64,000 nucleotides of DNA, taken from contig CAIIXF020000008.1 of the NCBI GenBank assembly GCA_903813345.2, forward strand, positions 4,845,341 through 4,909,340. Direction: 5' to 3'. The translations under genes and the position numbers were made by a program. The number at the start of each line of letters is the position of its first letter. Positions within the stretch are counted from its first letter, which is position 1. This DNA is from Owenia fusiformis. Its lineage: Eukaryota > Annelida > Polychaeta > Sabellida > Oweniidae. Below are positions 1 to 14,700 of the stretch, one piece after another. Below the pieces are notes generated by a model that saw only the letters and a list, made by a program, of their open reading frames with translations, had not been told where the DNA came from and searched no databases.

Positions 1-3000
1 TAAAGAAATAAATGAGTATTTATTAAAAAAAAACAAACCGATATGCAACCATCAAAAGAGCCATTACATTATCATGATAATAAAATGGCATTATTATATC
101 ATATCATTAATAATTTTATTCAGAGATACTGCTTGTGCAGCAGAAGCACACAAGATATAGAAACCAATAGACAACATGTGAATTGTGAATTATGGTTCCC
201 ACAAATTCCTTGTGCCAAATGAAGTAAAGTTGGCACTTGTTTATTGTGTCTCCGATGCAGACATGTTTGTTTAGGAACCTAGGGCTGGTTCACACCACCA
301 GTCTCTAGCATTACGATTTATTCAATCCCACCATCGATACAAATAATCAAATGTTCAATAATGAATAAGTCGTATTGTTATATAATTGCTATTTATTATA
401 GTTCATATATCATAGACTGGGTTGTTTCGAGTTTTTCTCACCGTATCCTTTGTATTCGCAAACAATTAAAAGCAATAACTCGTAAAATAAAGAACAAACT
501 TCTGAGTATATGATACAGGATTCTGACCTATTTATGTAAGTGAAATGATGAACGCTAATAGTAGGGAGTTGAATATGAGCAATGGTTTTCAGTCGGTATG
601 ATGAGCCATATTCAAAATAATATAGTATACATATAATATATATATATAGTATTTACATAAATATTTTAAACTATTTATAATATTTCATAATCGAAAGTTT
701 TCAATATATTTGTTTTTGTTATAGATTTTTCACTTGAGAAAATTAGTATTCCAAGTACCGATCCGCATTAGCTATAAGTGCTTGTACACCTTTAATATGG
801 TTACCGTTATGAAGAAATTCAATAGGAGTTTTCTCGTTATTTGGTCAAGAAATTAAGATAATTTCACAAGTGTATGGCGGCGGTGCTTTAACTTTAACAT
901 TAGCCTCTTCAGCTGTAATATTCTATAAATATTGCTTTTGTAAGAGTCGTCTTATAATGATTGTAGTTTACTGTTGAGAAATCCCAAATTTGGGTATTTA
1001 TATTATATGGATATAGTATATGAAACGTTTTATCACCTCATTTTTATGTTATTTTTACGATTTTATGTTTCCCTTGATGTTCTTAAAGTCAAGGTAATAC
1101 TAAGGAGATTTTGAATATCTTAACGTTAAAAACAATAATACCAATTCATATACCTTCGTATTTAACCCAATTTCAGTAATATGTTTAAAACCAAATATAT
1201 TCAATACATGATGTTCATCTAACATTTATAACTATTTGGACAAAACTGGCTTCCAGTCTGAACGTATTCGACTAAGTTCATTCGACTTCACTTCAACGTC
1301 AAAATAATTTAATCTAGACCATATAGATGAAGGTTTGAATTGCTGATTTTTGAAATAGCGATTATGCAACGATTTGTGACATCTCAATTCTCGCAATACA
1401 TCATTCAGGTAGTTTCTTATTAACTTTCATTGGGCACAGACAACGTACTTTAACACAATTAATTTGTATTGCTAAATATAGGCAATTTTGAATAGAATCT
1501 AGAATGTAGTCTAGTTTTCTATTAGAGACTTTTATAAGTACAAAAGAAAATCAACTCCAAATATAAGCCATTGATTTTATAAGTCAAGAAAATTGACACC
1601 ATATTGTGTATCAGATATAATATCAATTGTCCAAAAAACATACTTCTAAATGGGATTTTTGTGTAGTTCCGCAATTTTCTATTGTGAATTGTACTATGTT
1701 GGTATCAAGTCGTTTGTAAGTTCTGTTCCAAAAAGATTTTAACTTCATATTGAAGATTTTTTGTAAATGGTCCGGTTGACTTGCCTATTGTACATTTTCC
1801 AAAACTATTATTGAGCCCGTTACAGGTTTGTTTGCTAATATACAACTCAGGTTGATATAAAAACCTCGCTACATGAATTTGATACATTCGAAACCTGTGG
1901 GTATTTGCATAGTGCGACTTGAATCCTTTGAGAACAATTCTATATCATATACATGTCTCCTCTGAGACGCTTTTTCATATTAAGAGCTTTTAAAATTCTA
2001 AAACATTGGAGTTTACCTAAAGAAAACGATACTAGGGTCTATTTAAGCGTCTGATATTTGTCTGTTCAAGTATTCTAAGTCCCTTTCAGACCTTTTTCGT
2101 GCTTTTCACGTATCCCGAAATCTGAGCCTTTAAATGATCATTTAAATCAATTTCTTTTTACTTTCTAATAAAAAGAGTTTTTGACGTACAAGCAACAATT
2201 GTTCGTTTTATGAATCATGGTATCAAAGAGTCGTAGATTAAATTTCAGTTTCTCGATGAATGTAAATGAGACTTTTACACGACTGATCCGAACTGAGCCC
2301 CAAACTGCAAAATAGAGCAGGATGTTTGAATATCTAAGTTTCCAACAATTTCTAATAGTTTTATCCGTCTTAAACAATTAATAAATGGTTTTTAGTGTTT
2401 ACTTTTCGTTTCATCACGTTTGTCTTTTTAATCGGGCATAAAATCAATCGAGAAATTGTAAAAGCTTCCTATTTCAGAACTCAAGTATATTTATTCAGTT
2501 TTTTGTTCGTTTCCTCGTCTCTTATGAATCGAATATTAATTATCTAATCAGCGAAGCATTTAGAAAAAAACTCATAACTAACTGTTGATCCTGGCTTATT
2601 TGAATATCAATTTTTGTTTAAACTGTTACCATAGGAACAGAAATTGATAAAGAAATCATTCCCAATATTCATTAGATTCAGTTTTAAGTAAATAAAGTAA
2701 AATTAGTTGATGGCATCGTCTTCCGATTGTAATATCCATGTAGCGTTAAGTGACGCTCAAAACATGATGTCTTAGGAATTTGATCGAGTTTTTCGTATTG
2801 TGTTTTGTCGGCGCTGAAGTTTGTTCCGGTCTTAAATTAATACTGATGTAAATTCAGTTTAATAAAATTCAATATTTAATCTATTAAACGTCATTCAGTA
2901 ATACTTAATTGAGATTTGAGTTTTTTGCCATTTCCGTAAATCGCATTAATGTCAAAATACTCGTATTTCAGTTCAATCATTTCATGTTGAAATATTAGAA

Positions 3001-3229
3001 AAGGAAACGCAGACACATTCGCTTAATCATTTCTTTGATAGCTAATGATAAAGTAGATTTTCGATTCTAAATTTCAATTGATTTGACGAAAATATGATAT
3101 TAGTTATGTTGCTTCAATTGTAGGTAATTTATCAAACTCTCAGAAATTAAATTCCAAAGATACGACGTCCGATCCATGATAACTTTTATGATAGCGCAAT
3201 TGACAATATTTGAAAAATAAAACGTTTCA

Positions 3230-3660
3230 GTTCAGTACAATAATGCCGGTAAAGGTCCATTCTCATAGTTCAATGCCAAAGGACCATTTTCATAGATGGA
3301 TACATATCCAAGGTCATAAAGCTAATAAAAGTATATATCCACAAATGGAATCAACAGAAGTCAACTTTTCATAGATGGATACATGTTCAATATTTTCTAT
3401 TAATGAATCCATACATGATCAATACCATGACTTCAGTTGAACAATTTTCATTGGTGGATACATGTTCAATAAAATTATGTTTTACATCAATGTACCCATA
3501 CATGATCAAAAACATGACATCAACAGAAGTACATTTCTCATATGTTGAAAGCCAAAACGTTTATGAATGTACAATTTTGCAATAATGGACTACATCATGA
3601 TCAAGACTATCACGTCAACAAATATCAATAAATGTTCCCCTTCCATTGAATTATTTTCGT
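3230..3660. repeat. Degenerate tandem repeat (satellite-like)
   Basis: Short phrases recur in the same order: variants of GATGGATACATGTTCAAT, then CCATACATGATCAA, then CATGACnTCAnCAGAAGT. They return at irregular spacing with many substitutions and small indels. This looks like an old tandem array. The open frame at 3403-3585 lies inside it and comes from the repeat. Confidence 0.55.
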
Positions 3661-5159
3661 CCTACCTGAGAGGCTTGATATAAAAATTCTCTTTTTTAAG
3701 AAAATCTTAATTTCAGTCTGAAGTAACCATGAGATTTATGTACAAATATGAAATATTATTTCAGTGAGAATCTGTGTTGTAACACATTATTTTCAATATT
3801 CCACTCGGGTCGATTATTTAGCTGAAGCAAGACGCAAAGTGACAGTTTGACAGTCTATATTACTAAAACCATCCTTAAGGAGCCTGGGGGTATATTCCCA
3901 TCAAACGAGACGCACCCAAATGCCACAGAGCATTCGCTAATACGCCGTCTAATCAATGGTACTATAGAGAATTTATTCCTTTAATCCGACTACGGGGATC
4001 AAGCAGTAGAATCCCCTCTAACTTCCTGGGAACTGTAGATCTGGTAAAAAATACGAAGTACTAAAAGATTTTCTAAAAAATACATGCCTACTTTATTCTT
4101 CATATTAGATCATTTATTTATAGAGCAGTCGTTGTGAATATTAAACGTTAAGTGCAATGTCTATGGTTTTGTGTTCTTAAAGAAATGCCACAATTTGTGT
4201 TTTTAGAAAGATCTTATTAAAGCATCATAATAATCTAATTCAAAGCCGTGATAACGTCCTAGCGTATGAACTTGCACTGTACCTCTTAATCTTTCAGACA
4301 ATTTTTAATTGAAATATATTGAGATTGTTTTGATTGATTTATCGTGAATTTGTTTACTTGCTTTATGTGTAAATGTAAAAAATGCTCTTTAAGATTTTTG
4401 ATATCTGTTTCTATACATTAGGATTATAGTTGTGTACCCTTTCGCATTCGTTCGATCGTCATCACTTATTAATAATCGTTTTTGTTGAATACGTTTATAA
4501 TGACGTCACGGTGGTGCTTTCATTTCCTGAACGAACGGACAATTGTCTCGATCGCTCTATGATGAAAACCACACATATGAAATATTTTTTGGAAACAATA
4601 ATCTATCATGAACTTTTCCTGAACCTCAACACGCGTTGGATTAGTCCTTCCATTAAAAAAGGTATTATGTTTTTTTCGACCACCGTCCAAATTGATAATC
4701 TTCTGGTAAATGATATCAAGATTGAAACCAATTGGATTGTCCATAATCCATTAGCTGGGAAAAGCATGTACAAATGTATCGAATAACTAGTTAAAATCGT
4801 ATACCTGGATATTATCACAAATTAAAAATGGATTTTGGATGAAGAAAAAGAATTTCAATTAATTAGATAGGTAGTCGTTATGTATTTATCTCTAACATTT
4901 TAATTATCTGTAAAATCAATGACAATTGCAATAGTTTTTGACTTCATATTAATATCTTAAAATGCAGTGTTAAACTCGTGCTTCACTTGGTCAGTTGGTG
5001 CGTTTCTTTAAAAATAAATTGCATAAATACAGAATAATTAAATTGGGACCATGGGAATTATAGGAACTATATTATGCTCCACAGAACCAACATAAATTCT
5101 CTCAGAAAATATATAGTCCGGATGCAACTATTCTTTTACATAACATCTGTCTTGTTCTG

Positions 5160-5629
5160 CCAGCTGATTACAAAAAATTAAAAAGTAAAAATTGAGTCTA
5201 GGATTTAGTCTGTGGTAGTCTAGATCTGGCAGACGAAGTTTTGTAAAATATCCGAACTTGTCCATGACTTGTTCACAAGTTGTAAGCTAATAATATTTAA
5301 GATTCGTCTTTGTGTCTTGTATTTATTGTTATCTTTTGATTGCAAAGTACAGGAATATCTGCATTGTTATAATGATGTGAAACACGATGGATTGTATAAT
5401 AAAGTGGATTGATCATTGGCATTTCACATCATTTTACAATGTAGCAATTCCTGTACTTTTACAAGCAAAAGAAAACAATAAATACTAGAAACAAAGCAGA
5501 ATTGTGAGTATTGTTAGCTTACATCTTGTGAACAAGTTCGAAAATATCCGTCATTGATAAATCTAAACACTCAATTTTAAATTTCAAAGGAATGCAATGA
5601 TTTTCTATTGTTCCATAATTCCATTAACT
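5160..5629. mobile_element. Long foldback element
   Basis: Two imperfectly complementary arms, about 5160-5391 and 5421-5629, face each other around a loop of roughly 30 bases. Matching landmarks on opposite strands include the GAACTTGTnCAC block, GTAAGCTAA, GTATTTATTGTT, AAGTACAGGAAT and ATGATGTGAAA. No coding frame is present. The structure fits a non-autonomous foldback or MITE-like DNA element; an RNA hairpin is the alternative. I could not define a target-site duplication. Confidence 0.65.
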
Positions 5630-8022
5630 GGCATAAGTATAATAGTAGGGTCATTTTCAATCGATTGAGTAATTAACATGAGCTACTACCAATCCGTTAT
5701 GAAGCTTGAGGATTACTCAACAATTACACAATATGTTTGGACACTGCACGAAACGATCAATTCTCAATTATCTTCTCCTAATTTACTTCATTGATTCGCC
5801 CAGATTTATCCATCTCACTTGATGGGAATGTAAATATATTGTAATCAACATTTTGGACTTTTCGATTTTCTTATTACGTATAAGGTTAGCAACAGGTCAT
5901 GAAATATAGTAAGCTTCTGAATTATTTATTAGATAACTTCCCCTTGCCTAATTATAAGTGGTCTTCACATAATGTATTGGGATAATATAATTAATACTTA
6001 GTATGATATAGATAATAATGTATAATACAATGGATTTAAAGGGATATAAATGAACAAAGAACTAAAAATTTACATAAAAAGCATCTCCTCCGTATTTGTT
6101 AAGGCCAATCTCTGATCAAGTTTGGAATTATTGCTTATAATTAATTAATCTTTACCTGTTTTCTCCCGTTTGATAAGTTGCTTTTGTCCAAGACAATTAA
6201 TTGTTTTGCGGATTTCCAGAGTCCTGACGTTTTTCGGCAATAAGAAGCTATAAAACTGGAACCAGGTTATATCGTCATCAAAAGCCCAACTTCGATGATG
6301 ATTTTCTTAAAACGGACTAAATTCCATACTATTCCATCACAGTAATTTCAATATTTTAATGTGTAGTACATATATAAGATATGTTAAAAGCTAAAGTAAG
6401 AGGAATTTATTCATACAAGCGCCTTTACATATACTTTTAAGAAAATTAGCCTGCAACTAGCTTTTTCCCTCAACCACAGATTTTTTTATGTCTATGTTTT
6501 TCAAATAATTTTTTCGTCTGGATTTAAAGATGTACTGACACTCATTAATTATTTGAAACAAGACTACATACATGATGACAACATATTGTACTTGAAAATA
6601 ATTTAACATTCAAATCTTATTTAACTGAAATTAATATTTCAAATAGGAGGTTAATTGTTAAAAGAAGGTTTACAATTTTAAGTTGTAGTTTTGAGGTTTT
6701 ATCGAGTACATAACAGAACCATTGGGTATGGAAATATGGAAAGGACTTAAGACGAGGGAATTTTCCAACGGGCCAATTTATTAAAAAGCAAAACTGTATT
6801 TTTTAAAAATAGCATCCGGGATATTATTATTCTCATAGGACAAACTGTCGTTCTATCCCAAAGTAATATTATATTTTTCATTAGAGCAATCAAACATTTA
6901 CATCGATAGCGATATTTTCTAACCAAACTCATTCGCTCATATCACATTTTTTCAATTTGAATGTCTTATCTCTTTCAAGTTGACTTACTTTCACATAAGG
7001 AAAATTGGATATCAGTAGGCCATGGTTGATTGATCAATTTCAGCTGATTATTGAATACTGGTATTTACATCTTAATTGTGGAGGCAGATTGTCTAATTAT
7101 ACGACTTTGATGATAATTGAGTTGTATGGATCTAAGTTTACATATACGTCGACATTAATATGTTTAAAAAGTGAAGTTGACACCGTGTAGACCACCATCT
7201 CCATTCAGTTTGTGTAAAATATAAGGATAGTTGCCGATGCGTGACTAGATACCACGGGGCAAAAACCCTGGAATAACACCATCATATTTCACCCGGTTAA
7301 TTAACAGCTTGAATCTCCATTGGCTTGTTCAAATAATGTTAACCGTTGACGATGTTAAATCAGGCATCTAATTTGAAGAAATCGCTTGCAACAAATTAAA
7401 CAGTGTAAAGACAACACAAGTGTCGTGTATATATAGCAATAACCAGTCAGGCGTTATGTGGATAAATGCCATTTTTATATCAAGAAATTAATTAGATGTG
7501 CCCTGCCTTTAGCTGTATAATCATGCGAAATACACCATTGTGAATATACCCAGGCCATGGGGCTAGCTAATAAGTTTAAAATAGTTATTATCAAAATTCT
7601 TACTGAATCTCCTTTGTGCATGAACTAGATAGATTCTAAAAACAGGAAAGTGACAAGGGTAAATCTATTGAAATTTAGGTCTAAATTACAATACAAACAC
7701 TATCGGTTAATGAACACTCCCCTCGACACCCCTTCACTCTCAATAGACTATTATAAATATTAATGAATAGATACAGCTCTCTCTTGTTTGAGATTTGTGC
7801 ATTCTGAATATAAATACATATCTTTTGTCTATGCACTCACGAAAACACAACATTTTCATTGGCATTTTATTGAATTCATTTTGCTGCCGGCGGACGAAAA
7901 AACTAAACTTTAGATGATATTTTTTGTTAAAGTGCCTGATGATCATAAAGATGAAAAGAAGCCTTTGTGTGAATTGCTTTAAGACAGGGCCCAATATTTT
8001 GATATCCAGAATCATGATGAAA

Positions 8023-8032
8023 TCTCGCGAGA
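8023..8032. promoter_or_regulatory. TCTCGCGAGA palindrome
   Basis: A perfect 10-bp TCTCGCGAGA palindrome sits in a locally less AT-rich stretch. In vertebrates this motif marks some bidirectional promoters. No gene start can be supported beside it, so it may be coincidental. Confidence 0.2.
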
Positions 8033-11000
8033 GTTCACGCTTGCCATATCACGTGGACTCAGATCTCCAGAAGTTCTAAGGAACAACAGTCGGTATTGCA
8101 TGCTTCTTTTTATCAATAACATAAAAGTCTATGAAGAAATCTATACCTACAGAAACTTGTCAAAAGCGTATGTCGTGTCTTATATTCAACCGTGGTTTTG
8201 TGTTGAATGTATATCGAGAGGCGCCATGTTGGTAATCCGCTTCAATCAAGCAGCTTATTGCTCACGCTATGTGATACCTTATTAATACTTTGTTTCATAC
8301 TGTATCATTCAATAAACTCTGATATTAGCAATACTAGAGACAATAAGCACATTAAAATTTGATGAAGCGCTCCAAGAGGGGTTCGTATAGCAGCTATATG
8401 GTATTGATGAGCGCTGCTGACAATCCAGAGTTATTTCTCTTGCTTGCTGTCTGAGGTTGACATCTTCCTAATTGAGGGAAATGCTACCAAATAATGTGAT
8501 CTTGCAGTACAATAAAAAACTATTAATTGATAGCGTTTATCTATATTGTAGAATATAAATTTATGTCACTTCCAGGTTATTGATATAGGCATGGAATCCT
8601 TGGATGCAGTTCGTCTACTTTGTCTCTCGTGGTCTCTCTGGGAGTCCAAGTTCAACCATTTAAATAAGTGAATGAACAAGTATTGGCCACTTCAGGTTTG
8701 TGAATGTCTACACGCGTAGTACTTAGCTATTTTGCCAGTTAACAACTTAATCTTTCATATTTCCATATGAACGTTGAAATACCTTGATAAATCAAAATCA
8801 TCAAAAATATTTTTTGTATCTGGACACGTTATTTATATTTTACTATTTATTAAATCATACTTTCATACTTTCCACTATAAGTAGTCTATATGAAATATTT
8901 TCATAATACATATTTATCTCAGAGTTATCGCCGGTTTTTGATCAACACATGGGACATATGGTATACTGTAAACTGGCACATTATCATTGAAATCAATTGA
9001 TATTGAGAAACAATGGAGGAATAAAGCCAAATAAGGGTTGTTCACTTCGATCAGAATTGACATAGTCATGTCAAATGATGTATTTAGATTCTAAATTATA
9101 GTTCGCCCTTTCATTATTAGGTCACATTATAATTATCAATTTCTCAAAAAAAACAATTTTATTGTTCTTTTTAGAGACCCATCGCAAAACACCTGCATTC
9201 CCCAAAAATAACAAATCAAAAAACCATAAAATAACAAATCAAAAATAACCTGGCGATAATTACAAACCAACCGATCTCCTTTGAAAGAAATAGGGGTATC
9301 TGATTTAAAGATGGCGTCACTCAGCCATGAACCACATTAACACTTCTGCTCGATTACGCACGTTTTACCCAAAACCAAACAATGGTTACCATTCATCTGA
9401 CTGACAAAATAATGGTTGCACTTTCAAGCCACAGTAATTTCGAATCGTGTGAAACAATATTCCAAACGAACCATGTTATTACAATGTCTCAATGAGTGCA
9501 AAATTTAGTTAGGAACAGATGTATTAATGTATTAAATGGCCCCCTTTTATATATCACAGTGGGAATCGTCTAATTGTGACAAGAAGCAAATAGACTAAAA
9601 GTGATAGCTTTGAAAGGTAATCATCTTTGGAGCCAGTTATATATAACAAAGGGTTTCCAGTGCGCAAGTAAAAATTGTAAATTATACTGTTTTACCTATT
9701 ATAGTTGAGTTGAAAGCAGTGATATTGTCTATTGTATTTTTATTCCCGTTTCCAAGATGCGGAGTAGAAATCAAATTTTACCTTTTCCTAAAAGCATTAT
9801 TGGAAGTAAGGTCTTATATATACATATGAAGTTATCTAATATGAATCTGATGGGAACGATCGAGGAATGAAGACCATACACATACATTACAGATATGTAT
9901 TGGAAGAGGAATTTAGACCTCGAAATTGTTTGACATATTGGTACTGGAATCAGAGTGATAAGGGGAGTGTGAAGTTTGCAAGTAAAACTATCAGTTTGTC
10001 AATAAATACCTTCATTAAAATTCCTCGATTTTTTCAATCTGAAATGTGTCTGATATTTATGAAGCAAATGAAGATTCTTCAAAATAATTATTTTTATGTT
10101 GAATTCCAATTTAAAATACATATTATTATACATGTATGTTAAATTTCGGTTTGAAAACAGCAAACAGCAATACATATATAATATATTTTAAGAAAGTATT
10201 AAGCGTGGCCAGAATACTTGAGATATATCTTAAATGTGTGATATTTCTGAATAAATAGAAACATTCAAATATTGAAATAGCACAGCTTAGCTTGGTTTAT
10301 TGCACAGTATTAGAAAATTAAGATAAGGAAAAATTGAATTTCTTAGGAAATATTCCATGTGGAAAATATTATTAATTTGCGAAAGAATATGGGACTAAGT
10401 GTCCTTAATAATGTTAATTATATGGAAACACAACACATTGCAATTATAGTTGAGTTTTAGCTTTATTTTATATCTTTAATATTATTATATCAAGTATAAT
10501 ATATCAAATAATTTTGTTATCAGTATATGACAACATAATACTAAATTAATTATTGACCCTGCTTCCCTTGGTTTTGCTGACAATCTTAACAAATAGATGA
10601 GAAGTCGAAGCAATTCTTTGATAAGTATCACATTTAAAAACAACGTACCCTGTTCCCGAATCTACTTTCACTATAAGCGACTGATTCCACTGAGAATATA
10701 AAACAAATGGCAACATATCATAGGTCAGACGCTAACATAATATAATAATAATTATTTCTATCTACAAATATACATAACCAGATTGTCCGGTTTTACAAAC
10801 ATTAAACAAAATGTCAAAAGTGTAACATGTCGATGTTTGAAGTTTGACATTTTCTCCGATATTTGATTTTATACAATTTTACTGTACAGATATTCACAAT
10901 GTCTAATCTCTTTGAGAAACTAGATTTTTTAACATATCGAGGAACACACTACTTTTTTAACAGCTGATTGTCAGGGACGCAACCTTGATGACATTTGCAC

Positions 11001-11377
11001 ATTTAATTCTAGGTGTGTCATGACCTACATTTGCACAGTTATCACGAAGACGAAATGGACGCCATTTTGTTTAGATTGTCACACACACACAAAGCATTAC
11101 GTATTAGATCATTCATATAAAGTTATTAAACATAGTTTTATATAGTTAATTGTATAAGCAATTATGATCGTAAATACTATTTATGATATTATTGATTGGA
11201 AACTTCAATTCAATACTGAAAATTCTCGGGAGATACTTGATGTATGCCAATTGAACTTATACAGGTTATTAAAAATGAACTAGGTCAAAACGACCATAAT
11301 GTAAAATAAAATTAGCACTGGTTTCAAAGCATGTTCGACATGTCTAATGTCAATTGTTCACAAATAAATATTTATAG

Positions 11378-11383
11378 TTTATT
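11378..11383 (-). terminator. Candidate polyadenylation signal of Six3/6
   Basis: On the minus strand this reads AATAAA, about 230 bases beyond the Six3/6 stop codon. The sequence between (about 11400-11540) is richer in GC than its surroundings and is the likely 3' UTR. It is the first clear AATAAA downstream; the real cleavage site is unknown. Confidence 0.5.
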
Positions 11384-11611
11384 AATTGGCATTTTGGTTC
11401 TTGCAGCTTCTTATCAACGCGGCTGCCGCCATGGATCCCCGTACTATCGCACGTCCTCGTAGCTATCATTCCGAGTGAGAGATATTTCCGAACGGTTCCT
11501 TCTTCGTGGTTTTAAAGTGGCTAGGCAGGCACTATGAAGACCGGGAGGTGTCTTGAATATAGGTATCACCCGATGATATAATTTAAGTCCATCGTGATAT
11601 CAATTGAAATG
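11384..11611 (-). other. Probable 3' UTR of Six3/6
   Basis: This stretch lies between the TGA stop and the first AATAAA. It has an unusually GC-rich block at about 11405-11540 for this AT-rich region. On the plus strand the block resembles a short coding exon (a CAG acceptor-like start and 24 open codons). Its place directly behind the homeobox gene on the other strand makes a UTR the simpler reading. Confidence 0.45.
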
Positions 11612-11726
11612 TCATAGGTCATCTTCGTCTGACGTCATCGATAGAGGGGACATGGGCGGGGATTTACTGTCATGTTCTCCGACCCCATCCATACTGGATG
11701 ATGAGTGGCTTCTGTTTAGATGTAAT
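11612..11726 (-). CDS. SIX3: Six3/6 exon 2 (C-terminal tail)
   Basis: A good acceptor (TTCTGTATTTCCAG) is followed by a base that completes the split Arg codon. Then come 37 open codons, beginning [11 protein letters not shown] and ending SMTSDEDDL, and a TGA. Phase fits exon 1 exactly, and Leu directly after AAAKNR matches what I recall of other SIX3 proteins (AAAKNRL). The exon is too short to appear as a long frame and its opposite strand has a misleading open frame. The assignment rests on phase, acceptor, strand and composition, not on an alignment. Confidence 0.8.
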
Positions 11727-14700
11727 CTGGAAATACAGAAATGGTTGCGATACTTAAAATCATGTAAAATATACCATGGTCCATGAATATACGTTCTATT
11801 ATTCTTGGGATTTCAGCCTACATTTTTTGAATGATATTTCAATATTGTTTATTGTTTATTTATGATTAATAGAGCCTTGTTTAGTAAATTTTCATATTCG
11901 GTAATTTTGGCATATCTGCTTTTTCACTTAAATTATGCATTCATTATGAAATATATTTCAACAAAATGGTTTGCTCCGCCTAGATTCGAATCTTTAAAAA
12001 TATCTTCAGGTGATCTTAATGTAAAAAATAATTAAATATGTCTAAAGCCAGATTTGTAACATCCAATATTATAACCATGCATTTTTTATGTTCATTGATT
12101 AAAATACCAATCAAGAATTATTCTGAAACAATGATCATATTTTTAGCATTAAAACTCCGGAATCTACAGACATTATCGAACGTTGGCAGGGGAATCAAAA
12201 TATATCATTAGCCGTTTATAGATTCAAGTATAAATGACTATCATACTTTTTCAATAAAATGCCTAAGGGGAGGGAATCTTATATGATACGCTGTGTAAAC
12301 GTTAGATTGTTTCAATTTTGTTTTATTTGCTTAATTATCTTATATCAGACTCACATATTGGGTGATATGTGTACACAAGAATCGTGATATTGATAAAGTC
12401 TCCATTTCTGACTCTGGCAATTGATATTTTACAAATGTTTTACTCCGTGTCAACATCGTTCACTCCCTAACAAAGACGCTGGCAGGGGATGAAACCCCAA
12501 CGTAAATAAAAGTATGTTAAACATCTCGAGAATACGGGGGCATTGTTTAACATATAATCTTATTTCTGTGAATTTGAGATCGGTTTTCTGCTATAATAAT
12601 ATCTTGAAGCATCTTATGATATCATTTTATTTTGACCGTGAATAAGGTCTAGAGAATGAATCAATAGTTGATGGTCTGCGGAATACTGCAAAAATATGTA
12701 TATCAATGTGAAATATACACCAAGTTAAACACACGTGTTACTAACAATATATGGATAAAATGCAAAAGATATGTCGCAATCTGTTATTTAAAACATTATA
12801 TTCATTCCCGGTATTCATTTTATTGAAATTCCGAGTTACCACAAAACACTTCAGAAAATCGCTAAATTCGAACAAGTACTCGAACAAATAATATGAAATG
12901 CACTTGAACTATAACCGTATATATTTTATACACAGAAATATACCGAACAATGAACATGAACAATTCTATAAAATACATGCCATAGCTTTTGATGTCCATT
13001 GATTTTTGCTTTTCATAAAGTGGATGGATTAGTGAACCATCGGCCGAGTCAAGGGTTCTCATCAACATATAAACGAAAACAAAGAATTGCAATATATTGT
13101 TAATAATATTTACAATGGGTATATTGATATTCATATCTCCAGTAAGTATGTGAGTCTGAAGAGCAAATTATTTTTTTGTTATACTGCGAAGCATGTAAAT
13201 GCTTAGAATAATGAAATGATCATATTTGTACATTATAAAAATCAGTGTTAAACGTGAAATCAATTTATTTTGAAATTTATTTTTTCAATTATATTCTTAA
13301 AGTTGACTAGGATTGTGGAGGTATTATTCCGGGATGCCTATCGTTGGATGTAGTCCCTTTTAAGGTTTTCAGTGTTCATTGAGCGATACATGGTGTTGAT
13401 TAAATAGAGGCGGCTACTTTGTGTATGATTATAATGTATTATGTAAAATGTGTGATTGAATTATTAATTATGATTTTAGCAGCTTATGTAAGTTCGCTTT
13501 CATCAATCAAAGTTCCAATTTGCAATATGGTCACTTCTTGTAGCGAACAGCCCAACAAAGGTCCAGGTATTTCTTCATTAAACTTTGAATTTTAACCTGA
13601 CAGTGACACACACGCGATGTTATAATCCTAGCAAATATTACCAAGGCACCTGAAAAAGCAACTGCCAGCACAAGTTTATCTGCAACTATTAGGATCCCAG
13701 TTAACATTGAGTGTAATCTAATCCTGAGGCACTGTGGTTTTAGCAGTCGAGAGTGGATTGAAAGTGTCATTGCACATGTTACACTTCTAGATCCCCACTT
13801 TCTTATGCCAGACACCCGGACGCCCGCGCTAAACGTATATCTATAGATGATGATATAGGCTCATCAAAATATTTAATAGAATAACTATACTCTATGCATA
13901 ACATAAATATAAAAATCATGCAAATGTTTTGCCAGGGGATTACCTTTTGTAGCATAATCGCGTAATTTTTCAACCAATGTTGTCCCAACTGCGTTTGGTG
14001 GTTAGTGTACTATACCTCAAAGAGCAAATTAACAGTACTTATCTCACATCATAGATGCACTAGAATACAGGTTTCATATCATCTAAGCCCTCATAATCAT
14101 CTGACACGATGATCGCATCTTTCTATAACTATTAACAATTATAATCGAACGTTACCACCAATCAGGCACATACAGTTCAGCGAACTATATTTTTTTATAA
14201 TACAGATACTGAGTTCAAGCCATGAATGTTTAGTAGAAGATCTGAGAATAAAAGACTATCTAAGATAATGGCAAATAATATGATCTTACAGCTGTTCTAA
14301 CGTAGACAATGGTTCTTGTATACTTAGTTCTAAAAAGCTAAATGTTTTATGTAATCAGTGAGTACTATCATTACGATATGTAACAGACACATTTGCTCAT
14401 AATGCAAATCGTTAAAACTTCTTTTGTTAGAAGTTATAGTCACCTTGCTGCTTCCTATTTCCATTTGCATCAAAAAGGAAGATCTTTAGTCAATTTAGTA
14501 ATAATATACAACACGATACGCAGCCGTCGAGATATCTCCAAAGAAACATTTAAACGTTGGAAATCAGACTACAAATGTCATCTGTAAATTGAGTTAACAT
14601 CCAATAATCTAAAGTACTGATTGAAAGGGAGAAGATCCCAAAAGCGGGATGATTCCATAATTGTTTTAATAAATGACTCAGTTTGTAAACCAGTCAGTCC

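Larger units (their letters stand above)
1..11360. other. Gene-poor flank downstream of Six3/6
   Basis: I see no exon I can defend here. Open frames are short (118 codons at most, at 4430-4786), lack splice context and match no family I recognise. The stretch contains an AT microsatellite near 620-660, a degenerate repeat at about 3230-3660, a long foldback at about 5160-5629, and a few less AT-rich patches (about 7240-7440 and 8020-8110) that could be non-coding elements. Because it lies just beyond the 3' end of a developmental homeobox gene, distal enhancers are plausible, but that is inference. Confidence 0.6.

Noticed and set aside
4430-4786. 118-codon plus-strand frame, the longest in the left third
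   Set aside because: It overlaps two minus-strand frames, has AT-driven composition, no family match and no splice context; probably chance.
11604-11786. Plus-strand 60-codon open frame
   Set aside because: It is the antisense of the Six3/6 second exon. Phase, acceptor and protein continuity favour the minus strand.
11960-12000. GATTCGAATC-like B-box as a tRNA gene
   Set aside because: No A-box at the right distance, no acceptor stem and no cloverleaf could be drawn. No other tRNA or rRNA candidate was found by eye.
13531-13988. Two adjacent minus-strand frames in the Six3/6 intron, one with a hydrophobic stretch
   Set aside because: They are in different frames with a stop between them, match no family and lack convincing splice sites. 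A decayed element cannot be excluded.
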